From: Myoxocephalus aenaeus
Lineage: Eukaryota; Chordata; Actinopteri; Perciformes; Cottidae
Reading direction: 5' to 3'
Assembly (NCBI GenBank): GCA_038501785.1
Contig: JBAMJR010000042.1
Span: 1,833,501 to 1,897,500 of the forward strand
Length of the DNA stretch: 64,000 bases
The notes under the pieces were generated by a model that saw only the letters and a list, made by a program, of their open reading frames with translations, ran no database searches and had not been told where the DNA came from. Made by a program: the position numbers and the translations under genes. Shown here piece after piece: positions 46,123 through 54,829 of the stretch. How positions within the stretch are numbered: position 1 is the first letter of the stretch; every line of letters begins with the position of its first letter.

Positions 46123-47250
46123 CTAACTGACCTTCCTGCAGGGGAATATCTCGCACACGTTGGTCATAGTGCTCTTACGCTGAGCAGCTGCAGCCTCGAG
46201 GTGCGTGGAAGCACCCTCAATAGCATGTCGTAGCCGGGTTTGGTGTTCCACAATCCAGTCATGAGTACTACCAGTTACAGGTTCCTGAACTCTGCCCAAA
46301 AGGAAATCGACAGGTAACTGAGGGTCTTGCCCAAACATTAAGAAAAATGGAGACTCACTGGTGGACTGGTGTGCTGTGGTGTTGTAGGAGAAAGTCACTT
46401 GTGGTAGGTAGCACGACCAATCCCTCTTCTTGATAACTGGCAGGGTGCGTAGGAGGTTATGTAGGGTGTGGTTGAACCGCTTACATTGGCCATTACCAGC
46501 TGGATGGTAGGGAGTGGTGTGGCTTTTCTCAATGCTGTACATACTGCAAAGCTGTTGGATGAGATGGCTCTCAAAATTCCTGCCCTGGTCAGAGTGGATA
46601 TGACTTGGTACTCCAAACTTGCAGAACCACTCATTGACCAGCACCTTGGCCACTGTGGAGGCCCGTTGGTCGTGTGTTGGGACTGCCTGAGTGTACTTTG
46701 AAAAGACATCAGTCATGACCAGGACATTTTCCATCCCATTCTTTGACAGCTCTAGCATTGTAAAGTCAACAGCAATGATTTGATTTGGGCGAGAAGCTAA
46801 CAAATGGCCCATGTAGGCGCAGGCAGCCGGTTGAGTGTTTTTAGCTACCTGACAACGCTCACACTCCAGACACCATGGTTTAATGTCATGGTGCATTCCA
46901 GGCCAGTAGCACCGCTGATGGACCAAATCAGTTGTCCGTTCTCTGCCTTGATGTCCATGTTCATGATGTAGCTGATGCAGGACTGACTCTTGAGCGACAT
47001 GGGTAGTACCAGCTGGAGGACCTCTTCCCCCTTGGGGCGGCAGACTCTGCAATAAAGCACCCCATCTTGTTCCTCCATCCGGTCCCACTGTCTGACCAGC
47101 ACAAGAGCTTCCTTGGATCCAAAACCCCAGGAATTCCTTGATGATTGGGTCTGCTTCCTGTAAAGCACATAGGTCAGAACGAGTGTGGCAGGGGAAAACT
47201 GAGATGGTGGCCTGTGTAGCCTGATTAGTTCCAATAGCCCGCTGGAGCGA
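46123..47250 (-). pseudogene. Gypsy-C integrase (broken; catalytic Glu replaced)
   Basis: Zinc-binding domain: HEHGHQG and CLECERCQ. Core: 'PNQIIAVDFTMLELSKNGME' (first Asp), 'HIHSDQGRNFES' (second Asp), 'YHPAGNGQCKRFNHTLH'. In the last block the usual sequence is GNGQxERFN; here Lys occupies the position of the third catalytic acid. The main ORF starts at 47,088, but its first ~35 residues are out of frame; the linker 'QWDRMEEQDGVLYCRVCRP' and the first zinc ligands lie in the neighbouring frame (47,405-46,845). A frameshift near 47,000 joins the two. Confidence 0.85.
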
Positions 47251-47596
47251 TTCTGGAACTTGGATGCCACAGGCCGCATAATCCGATGCACTGACTGGGT
47301 GCTGCCGGGAAAGGGCATCTGCATTCTGATTACATCGACCGGGCCTATACTTGATGGTGAAATCAAATGCAGCCAGTTGTGAAGCCCAACGCTGTTACGT
47401 GGCACCCAGCTTTGCTGTGGAGAGATGACTTAGCGGGTTATTGTCCGTATACACCACACATTTCTGTCCCAGGAGGTAATCTCTGAATTTTTCAGTCATG
47501 GCCCATTGGAGGGCCAAAAAAATCCAATTTCATAGAGCTGTAGTTGCTCATGTTACGCTCTGTAGGCTTAAGGCCACGGCTTGCATAAGCTATGGG
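47251..47596 (-). pseudogene. Gypsy-C RNase H C-terminal half (heavily decayed)
   Basis: Fragments 'PIAYASRGLKPTERN' and 'GLHNWLHLISPSSI' can be found in different frames with several stops between them. Position between RT/RNase H and integrase supports the identity. Confidence 0.65.
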
Positions 47597-48215
47597 TCAA
47601 ACCTTACCATCCTGTTCTTGTGAGAGCATAGCACCCAGTCCACTGTAGCTGGCGTCAACCTCTAGGATGAACGGTAAAGTGAAGTTAGCATAGGTCAAGA
47701 CTGGAGAAGCCATCAACCTACTTTTAAGGCCCTCAAAGCTCTGCTCACACTCCTCCGTCCATGCAGCAGGTAGACTTTTTCCGGATGACTTCCGTGATTT
47801 GGAGCCAGTCAGTTCAGCAACAAGGCGGTGCAGTGGGGCAGCAAGCTTGGCAAACCCTTCAACAAAACGTTGGTAGTAGCTTGCAAATCCTAAGAAGGAA
47901 CGCAACTCAGATCCATGGTTAGGTCGCTTCCACTTTGAGACCGCTTCAATCTTGCAAGGGTCTGTGGACACTCCATCCTTGGATATGATGTGACCCAAAT
48001 ATCTCACCTCTGGTCTGAAGAAGGAGCACTTTTCCAACTTGGCTTTTTGGCCCTCTTGCTGCAGACGGCCCAGCACGGCTTCTAGACACTCCACGTGCTG
48101 TGCTACAGTGGAAGAGAAAACAACAATATCATCCAAGTACAGCAACAACGACTGACAGTGCTGACCTCCAAAGATCCTCTCCATTAATCTCTGGAAGGTG
48201 CATTGCACAACCCAA
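47597..48215 (-). pseudogene. Gypsy-C RT C-terminus and RNase H start
   Basis: The ORF from 48,232 has the catalytic YLDD (residues 32-35), 'LEKCSFFRPEVRYLGHIIS', 'LRSFLGFASYYQRFVEGFA' and then RNase H 'PFILEVDASYSGLGAMLSQ' (first catalytic Asp). A stop at 47,597 interrupts RNase H. The first ~9 residues of the ORF are out of frame: the real upstream RT is in the next frame (48,594-48,184). Confidence 0.87.
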
Positions 48216-48594
48216 ATGGCATCCGGTTCCACTCAAACAGCCCAAAGGGAGTGCAGAATGCAGTCTTCATTTTGTCCTTTTCTGCGACTGGTACTTGGTT
48301 GTACCCAGCGGCGAGGTCCAGAGTCGAGAACCAGCGGGCCCCTGACAGGGTGTCAAGGGACTCTTTAATACGGGGCAATGGGAATGCGTCCTTGCGGGTC
48401 TTGCTGTTCAAGAGCTGATAGTCCACGCACAGACGAAAGCTGCCATCCTTCTTCTTCACCAGCACAATGGGAGAGGCGAAAGGGCTACTACTTTCCTGGA
48501 TAACCTGTGCCTCAAGGAGCTGGTGAATGTGAGTCTTTGCTGCCTCATACTGACGGAGGAATGCGTCTATACCTCTTACGTACAGGTACCTCAT
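48184..48594 (-). pseudogene. Gypsy-C RT N-terminal half
   Basis: 'SPFASPIVLVKKKDGSFRLC' then VDYQLLN, 'LSGARWFSTLDLAAGYNQV' (first catalytic Asp) and 'TAFCTPFGLFEWNRMPFGL' identify fingers and palm of a Ty3/Gypsy RT. The first ~13 residues of the ORF are out of frame, marking a frameshift near 48,560 with the protease side. Confidence 0.87.
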
Positions 48595-49584
48595 CCACTA
48601 CCGGAATTTCATGGGAAATAAGATGAGTACAACCTATGTCTCCCTCATGGGCAGAAAAGACACCACTGTACTTGTGTAGTAAGGATCTGACCTGACATTG
48701 CTCCTGATCATTGAGTGCTGTTAGATCTGATGCCGCAATCTTTTCCTGCACTGAAGTGGTTACAGTCTGGGAGGAAACTGTGGCTGATATCTCTCCCTCT
48801 TCAAGACCTGCGGGTAAACTCACCAGGTGAGCCTGACTCAAGGTACCCAAAACAGTGCAAGGGTAAAGTACAACATCCTGGGTCCCTAAATTTACAATGG
48901 GGATATAAACAGTACCTCGTATTACATGGACTAGCGCTGGGGATGCTAGTAATCCGGAAGGTAAGCCATTGCTAAGGGGCTCAAACAAAGCATCATCTGC
49001 CAGGTGCTGTTGGGAGCATGTGGCTGCCACCAATTTCATGGCACCCCCTGGGACTCTGCAGACCCTACCTCCCTTCACTTTTACACGACCTGAGCGATCA
49101 GGAGGTACGTTAGCCTGGACTTGGTGACACTGCTGGAGAGCTTGCTGAATTGGGGTTGGAGCCTGCAACACAGAGGGTAAGTTAAAGAGAACAGGACCAT
49201 GCTGTACAAACAACTCCCAGTAACACTCCTTGAGAGTGTTCATTCCTAGTACACCCGGAACCGCCGGTATACTGTGTGGGGGATCCCTGACCACCAACAC
49301 TCCCCACTTTGAAATAACTTTATCACAAAGCTGCACATCCAGCTCAAAGTAGCCTACATAGGGTATTGCTAGCCCATTAGCAGCACTTAACCTCAACCAG
49401 CTGCAAGAACGAAGTTTTTCTGTGCCTCAGGGTACGAAATGCTGTACAAAGAAACTCTCCGTTATGGTAGAGACCATTGACCCCGTGTCAACGAGACATG
49501 GAACCCAGACCCCACCCATTAACACGGTAATGTTTGGGCAAGCTGACACAAAATTTTGAGGATCTACTGCGGACTCTGAGCCGG
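48545..49584 (-). pseudogene. Gypsy-C protease and connecting region (stop-interrupted)
   Basis: The protease active site is 'PCLVDTGSMVSTI' (Asp about residue 193 of the ORF starting at 50,065). A stop at about 49,424 breaks the protease. The same frame resumes (ORF from 49,396) with 'GLAIPYVGYFELDVQL' and 'VVRDPPHSIPAVPGVLGMN', the second half of the retropepsin fold, then a linker to RT ending near 48,545. Confidence 0.82.
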
Positions 49585-50530
49585 GTGAGCCCCCAGCAAA
49601 GTGACCAGGCTGTTGGCACCTCCTACATATGACATTTTTCATGCGAGGCTTCAACTGAGTTCTAGGGACATTGTTAAGGGATGCAAGACTTCTGGTAAGA
49701 TGACTCAACTGCTCTTGCTGATTCCTTAGGATTTCCTTTAGTTCAGCTAGCTCAGACCCAACAGAGGAGTTACCCGCCTTGCCGTAACCAGGATGGCCTC
49801 CCTGAGCAGAGTGCTGAAAACCAAATGCTGCAGGGACAGAGTTACTTCTACTCCTCCCACCCCCTGGCATCCCTTCATGTTCCCACCTAATGGCCTCACT
49901 CCGGACCTCTATCAAGGTGGCCGTGGGGTGGCTCCGGACAAACTGCTTGAGTTCTCTGCGTAGGTAACAATCAGACACATGTTCAACAAATTGGTCTCTG
50001 AGTAACACATCTTTGTTCAGTGACCCAGGTGGGGCTCTTTTGACAACCTTATCCATTAGAAGCATGAGAAAATTCTTGTAGTTTCCCCCTCTTGTTGTTT
50101 TCTGGAAAAGAACTCTTCCTGCAAAGACACATACGACCTATTACACCCATACAATTCCTGCAGTATAGCCAGAACCTGGTCAGGATCTTCCCTTACCTCC
50201 CGAGACCTGTATTTAACCTCTTCCCTTGCCTCTCCCTCTAAATGATCATAAATGAAAAGTGCATTTTCAGCTGGTGACAGATGACGAGCACATATACAAG
50301 ACTGGACCTCTTCAACCCATTCAACAATGCTGAGACCTGTCCTACCCCGGAACGTGGGGGACTTCCTGTCTCTCGGTTACTGGAGCATTGACCGAAGGGT
50401 GCCCAGGGGTAGTAGAACTTGACGCGGCGCTGGTCCCAGGCTGGTTGACTTCCCGCTCCTGACTCATCAATCGATTCTCAGTTTGCAGCTGGGCGATCAA
50501 GTCTTTTATCTGGGAGAGTTCCTCCTCCAT
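49585..50530 (-). pseudogene. Gypsy-C gag (two frameshifts)
   Basis: Start ATG at 50,530 (MEEELSQIKDLIAQLQTENR). After ~62 codons the frame stops; the next frame continues with 'FRGRTGLSIVEWVEEVQ' and 'HLSPAENALFIYDHLEGEAR' to about 50,085; the third part returns to the first frame (ORF from 50,065) with capsid-like sequence, a coiled stretch (SSVGSELAELKEILRNQQEQ) and the zinc knuckle CRRCQQPGHFAGGS. The usual C-x2-C-x4-H-x4-C has Ser at its last position (residue 160 of that ORF). Protease follows directly. Confidence 0.8.
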
Positions 50531-50582
50531 GAGAAGAGTAGTACTGGCTTGTCTTTCGGGATCTGACCAGGGCCTGCTGCTG

Positions 50583-50586
<4 letters not shown>

Positions 50587-50665
<79 letters not shown>
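50587..50665. repeat. (CA)n microsatellite in Gypsy-C leader
   Basis: About 39 uninterrupted CA units between gag and the primer site, so it grew after the element was made. Confidence 0.97.
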
Positions 50666-50666
<1 letters not shown>

Positions 50667-50735
50667 CGTACAAATTGAATAAACCAACTGGAATACGTAA
50701 AAAAAAAAAATACAACTACACGTCTCCGCCTTCAC

Positions 50736-50759
50736 AGTATCCTGTCGACAACGCCAGAA
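50736..50759 (-). promoter_or_regulatory. Gypsy-C primer-binding region
   Basis: Read on the minus strand directly after the LTR end ...GTCACA: TTCTGGCGTTGTCGACAGGA. TGGCG-type sequence in this position is the tRNA primer site. The 24-bp stretch recurs outside the 3' LTR (44,942-44,965). Confidence 0.7.
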
Positions 50760-51558
50760 TGTGACGGGGTCTTAGGGGAAGGGGGAATGGAAGGGAACCA
50801 ACAACGCCACTTGGGGACTTGCACCCCAAGAAATATCAGTTTAACAACCCTAATGCCGTGTTCACACCAAAACAGTTGCGAATATTCGCAACGCCACTTC
50901 GCCTATATCGCGCCGCCCGGCAAAAAACTCGCTCTAGTGGTTAATTTGTTTTTCGCAGCCATCGCTGGGGAAAGGGGGCGGGGCTTATCTCCATGTCAGT
51001 GAAAACATTTACTATTTCCGCCATTGACCATTGAAATAACCACTAGTTCTGCTTTATACTTGTTGAGAAAGTCCCACAAACGTCGGAACATCAAACGCCC
51101 CCGTGTCAGGGTTCATAATATTATCCGTAGTCATGTCTGGGTTCATAATATTATCCGTAGTCGCACACAGCTCCGACTCCTCCGGGACGAGTGTCTGAAT
51201 GAAGCCGCTTCCAGCGCTCCTTCAGCGGACCCGCAGTTTGATTCAGTGACGGCAGAACGGCGGTGATGCCGGGCGGAGCTTCTCAACGCTGATTTGGCTT
51301 TCGCAACTCCGCGTCGGGCGAATTTTTTCATCGCCAGCGAAAAAGCGGAGTTGCGAATATTCGCAACGCCATTTCGCCAGTATCGCGCCGCCCGGCGAAA
51401 AATCCGCTTTTTCGCAACCTAACGCGGCTGTGCATTGACTTAACATGTAATCTGGACGCGCGAATATTTCGCAACTCTTTTGGTGTGAACACGGCATAAG
51501 AGTCAGTTTTTAGGATTCGTTAAGGACACAGATTCATTACTGATATTGGGCCAGAGAC
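50760..51558 (-). repeat. Gypsy-C 5' LTR, truncated, with nested MITE
   Basis: 50,760-50,853 and 51,497-51,558 together match 44,966-45,122 of the 3' LTR with few differences. The rest, corresponding to 45,123-45,581 (poly-A signal, TATA box and U3), is missing: after GAGACGT the sequence passes into the dispersed repeat at 51,561. The insert 50,854-51,496 is a MITE. Confidence 0.88.
50854..51496. mobile_element. PIF/Harbinger-like MITE nested in LTR
   Basis: 643 bp with inverted ends TGCCGTGTTCACACCAAAA (then a mostly matching ~17 bp more) and TAA on both sides (50,851-50,853; 51,497-51,499). The sister LTR at 45,050 has a single TAA there, proving the duplication. A 3-bp TAA/TTA duplication is typical of PIF/Harbinger. 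Inside, a ~60-bp block from 'gttgcgaatattcgcaacg' is present in direct orientation at both ends (50,876 and 51,351), and a ~31-bp unit 'gggttcataatattatccgt' occurs twice at 51,107-51,165. No transposase remnant. Confidence 0.9.
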
Positions 51559-51560
51559 GT

Positions 51561-51972
51561 TACCCATTGGACCGAAAGCCCTTTTTCTCCGACCGCCTGT
51601 AGTCCCAATAACAATCGGCCGTTGTTGTGAATGTCCCTTTTTCTGCCGTGGCTAAGGCATGACCCGCCCTAACCCTAACCCGGCCTCTGGTTGGCTTACC
51701 CTGACATTCTTACCCTAATTCTGATACATTTGACTCCTCATGCCGAAACCTAACCAACCCAACCCAGGCAGGGAACAAGTCATTAGAGGCAGAATGGTGG
51801 GTCATGACTTCCCCCAATAGTTGTGTGTCTGTTTGTTGCATGGAGAGGGAGTGTTTTCAGAGTCATTTAGGAACAATCTGTGTTTTTTGTTTTAACAGGC
51901 TGTCAAACTAATGGGCTTTTGGCCCAATGGGACATTATTATTTGGACTACTATTGGGTTGTCGGAACAATAA
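51561..51972. repeat. Dispersed repeat, copy 2 (left end missing)
   Basis: Shares ordered blocks with 32,949-33,420: 'cccattggac', 'aaggcatgaccc', 'gactcctcatgccgaaacc', 'accaacccaaccc', 'tgtttgttgca', and the right-end 'gtcggaacaat'. The left terminus is not seen; Gypsy-C LTR sequence ends where this repeat begins. Confidence 0.6.
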
Positions 51973-52659
51973 GCAGTCCCCTGTTTGTCTGCCCAACAAC
52001 AACAGTTAGCTAGTTAGCCGCCTGAGCATGCCACAGGCAGGTCACAGCAAGAATAGACTGGAACAATGTAGAACATGTCTCAGACATGTAGAGGAGTACA
52101 AACTGACTTGTAACTCAAAACCTTTTGTTTCCATTTCAAAATAAAAGCCCTCTGGCGTCTTTCTATCATTTAACAGACTTTAACTCTGAAATATCTGCAG
52201 GACGATGACTTGAACGGCTCCATAAATGAGTAACTGTGTTTAATAGGCCATTTTTATTTTCACTTGACAAATGAGCACACACTCCTTAACCCTTTTCTGT
52301 CTGAAATAAATAGAAATGTCATACATAATGAAATGAAATTAAACCTTCCAGGCCATTATGGAAAGCAAACTACAACGTAGAGAAAAGAACTCTGCGACTG
52401 GTGCGGTCGCTACTCACGAGACAGACGCTACAGGAGGCAGCCGTCGCACGCTGCTCTTGCAGCAGTAGTCAAATTTAATTCCCCAGCATAACCATTCAAT
52501 ATAATTCATATAAAAATCCAACTGTGTCGCAGCGAGACGTTTCTGGGTTTGATCCCACTGGCGGGCTGGAGCCTGTTGTTCCTGTTTCAGTTTTCTCCAG
52601 GTGCTCTGGTCGCCTCCCATGGTCCACAGACGGTTAAATGGGTGCTCTCTGAAATTGCC
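51973..52659. other. Unassigned DNA
   Basis: No domain or repeat that I recognise. Confidence 0.5.
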
Positions 52660-52806
52660 CAAAAGGTGTGAAGGCGAGCGTGAATGAATGGTTGTCCGTC
52701 TCTTATGTGTCAGTCCAGTGATCGACCAGTCTGGGGCGTCGCCCGCCTCTGCTTTGTAACCCTAAAGGATAAGTGAGTAATGGATGGATGCTGGGTAATG
52801 GATGGA
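52660..52806 (+). mobile_element. SINE/LINE 3' tail with GGATGGAT end
   Basis: 'gcgtgaatgaatggttgtcc', 'tgtcagtccagtgatcgacc' and 'aaccctaaaggataagtgag', followed by 'taatggatggatg', resemble the conserved 3' end of a very common teleost retroposon that ends in (GGAT)n. Only the tail is present. Confidence 0.6.
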
Positions 52807-54515
52807 TTACATATAATTCAATATGCATGCAATTAGACGTATTAGCAAAATGTGCACAACCTTATCTGATACACTGGTCTAATGATGTCCAGTAAGTGTC
52901 GGTGATGAGTGAAGTGCGCACAGCTGTCGCAGCCCACACTTAAAGTAATTCCTCATCTGTGAGCGTTCCGTTGTGGTTGCTTCGCAAAACATGTTTAATT
53001 CAATGTCAGTCAAGCGGAAGGGACCATTATGTGTGGGGAGGTGGGATGCAGGGGGTTTGAGAGGCAGGTTTTCATCCCAGGCTTCTAATCAGGGTGTGAT
53101 TCACACCTGGGAGGCCAGGTGAAAGCAATTATGTTGCTGTAGGAGGAAAAAAACAAGTCTGGATTCCTCAGGATTTAGAAGAGCTGCCTCAAGGACCTCT
53201 ACGCTTGATGATTTATTTTTTTCCACATATGACATTTTGCCATGTCAGTTAGAGTGCACAGGTGCAGAGCATTACATTTATTGTAATTAATTGCGTTTAG
53301 CTGCTTCATTTCCAGGCTGCTGTTATTGTGAACACTGGCTGGCCGCCATGGGTTTCTGAGACAGTTGAATAGAGCCGAGGCCTCGTTGGTGTCATTAATT
53401 TACACCTGTGCTTTTTCTACCAAGTCAACATGTGTGCTGGCTAAAAGGCCTGTTGCGTGTCACACTGAGTTCCTATAATGGGTGTTTGAGTGCAAACTTT
53501 CTTTATAAACTGTTCTAAATACTTTCGCATTACTGTGACTTTATTGCTTCATCGAGAAGTGTTTTTTTTTTTTTTTTTTTCAAGGAATTGTGGAAAGGAA
53601 AGTCATTTTTGAACTGAAGCAAATATACTGTAGATTCTAAAAAGTAAAAGGCCTGCATTTAAGTGGAGGCCTTTTACTTGTGAGAAGTAAAAGTGAGAAG
53701 TAAAAGTACTCCTTCTGCAGACAAAATAATCCTTATAATTATATTTTACATTATAAATTGTGTTGTCATTTAAGAAATCCAACAATTACATGGTATAAAA
53801 AAATGCATTCTTAATTACGAGTAAAATCATTCAAACGCCTTCTTAAAGTTACTGAGGAACTTTCAACTGGTTATGAAACAATTTCAATTTATTTCTGATG
53901 CCTCGATATGACCTACATAAAGTTAACAAGGCCATCAGAGAGAAGATTGGCTATTTCTATATAGTTAATCTTAACGCTTGTCATCCGTGCCACCAGGTTG
54001 GATCCTGCACGGAATCTGATGAAATCATGCAGGTTCAACTGAAACTCTTTAATCTCAGGAAGGGAGGCACGGGAGGACCAGAACCAGGACTGAGCGGGGT
54101 ACACTTGCAGACTCTGCTGCAGTAAAATGAGAGGTTTTCCCAAAGGACTCTGTTGCTTGGAAAACAATACCGCTTTTGTACATAGGGACCTCCAAAATCA
54201 GCAGAAAATGAAAGTTCCTTCTAGTGGCTGAAAGTGAAAGTACAGAAGTATTATAGGCAAAATGAACCCTCATTATCGGATACTACATTATATACGCTTG
54301 TTGATCGTTGGAATGTTTGTGTGTATCATACACAATGAATCAATACAGCCAATGTACCAACTGTATGGGCAAGTATGTAAGCTAGCAATGTGTGAACCAA
54401 TCGCATGTGTAAGTGTGTTTCTGTTCTCAGCTCAGTCTCTGACTGAACTCATAACCACCTAGAAACTCAGGCTCTTTCTGTTTTTTTTCCACTTCCACTT
54501 TACTACTCTACTTTA
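52807..54515. other. Unassigned DNA with poly-T and AAGTAAAAG-rich stretch
   Basis: A T-run at 53,563-53,580. At 53,638-53,722 there are repeated 'agtaaaag' blocks with a short inverted repeat (AAGTAAAAGGCCT against AGGCCTTTTACTT), likely a small dispersed repeat. Nothing else is recognised. Confidence 0.5.
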
Positions 54516-54829
54516 TTCCCTCAGTAAACATTGTACACATGAGTTTATGGTCTCAATCTCTTGTTTCAATTCTTCTTCAATACATAATATTAATTTAGTA
54601 AATTATGGTCCATTTAGAGTCAAATAGACCATAAAGCGGAGTATGCTTTAGGGCGGGGCTTACTGTGATTGACAAGTGGCTGATGCTACTAGAGCCGTAT
54701 ACGGCGTCTCTACGTCACTTCCATTGGAAAAAACAACAACATGGTGATTGCGACGGGCAAATCGCCGGACTCAAGACTTCAAAACTACAAACCACATCAT
54801 GGGGAATACGTCGTTATATTAAGTCTATG
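54516..54829 (-). repeat. Dispersed fish repeat/MITE-like, copy 2
   Basis: Reverse complement of the family at 4,794-5,070: on the minus strand it starts CATAGACTTAATATAA and contains 'gtgacgtagagacgccg', 'gccccgccctaaagc', 'gactctaaatggaccat' and 'tttactgaggga'. The middle is more diverged. Confidence 0.75.

Larger units (their letters stand above)
44966..51558 (-). mobile_element. Gypsy-C: Ty3/Gypsy LTR retrotransposon, decayed
   Basis: On the minus strand: partial 5' LTR with a nested MITE (50,760-51,558), primer site, gag, protease, RT, RNase H, integrase, C-terminal tail, polypurine-like stretch and complete 3' LTR (44,966-45,581). All domains of a full Gypsy element can be found but are spread over several frames with many stops, especially in RNase H. 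A CA microsatellite has expanded between the primer site and gag. No target duplication could be assigned because the outer side of the 5' LTR is missing. Confidence 0.9.

Noticed and set aside
50478..50735. ORFs with long Cys-Val runs
   Set aside because: Direct translations of the CA microsatellite.
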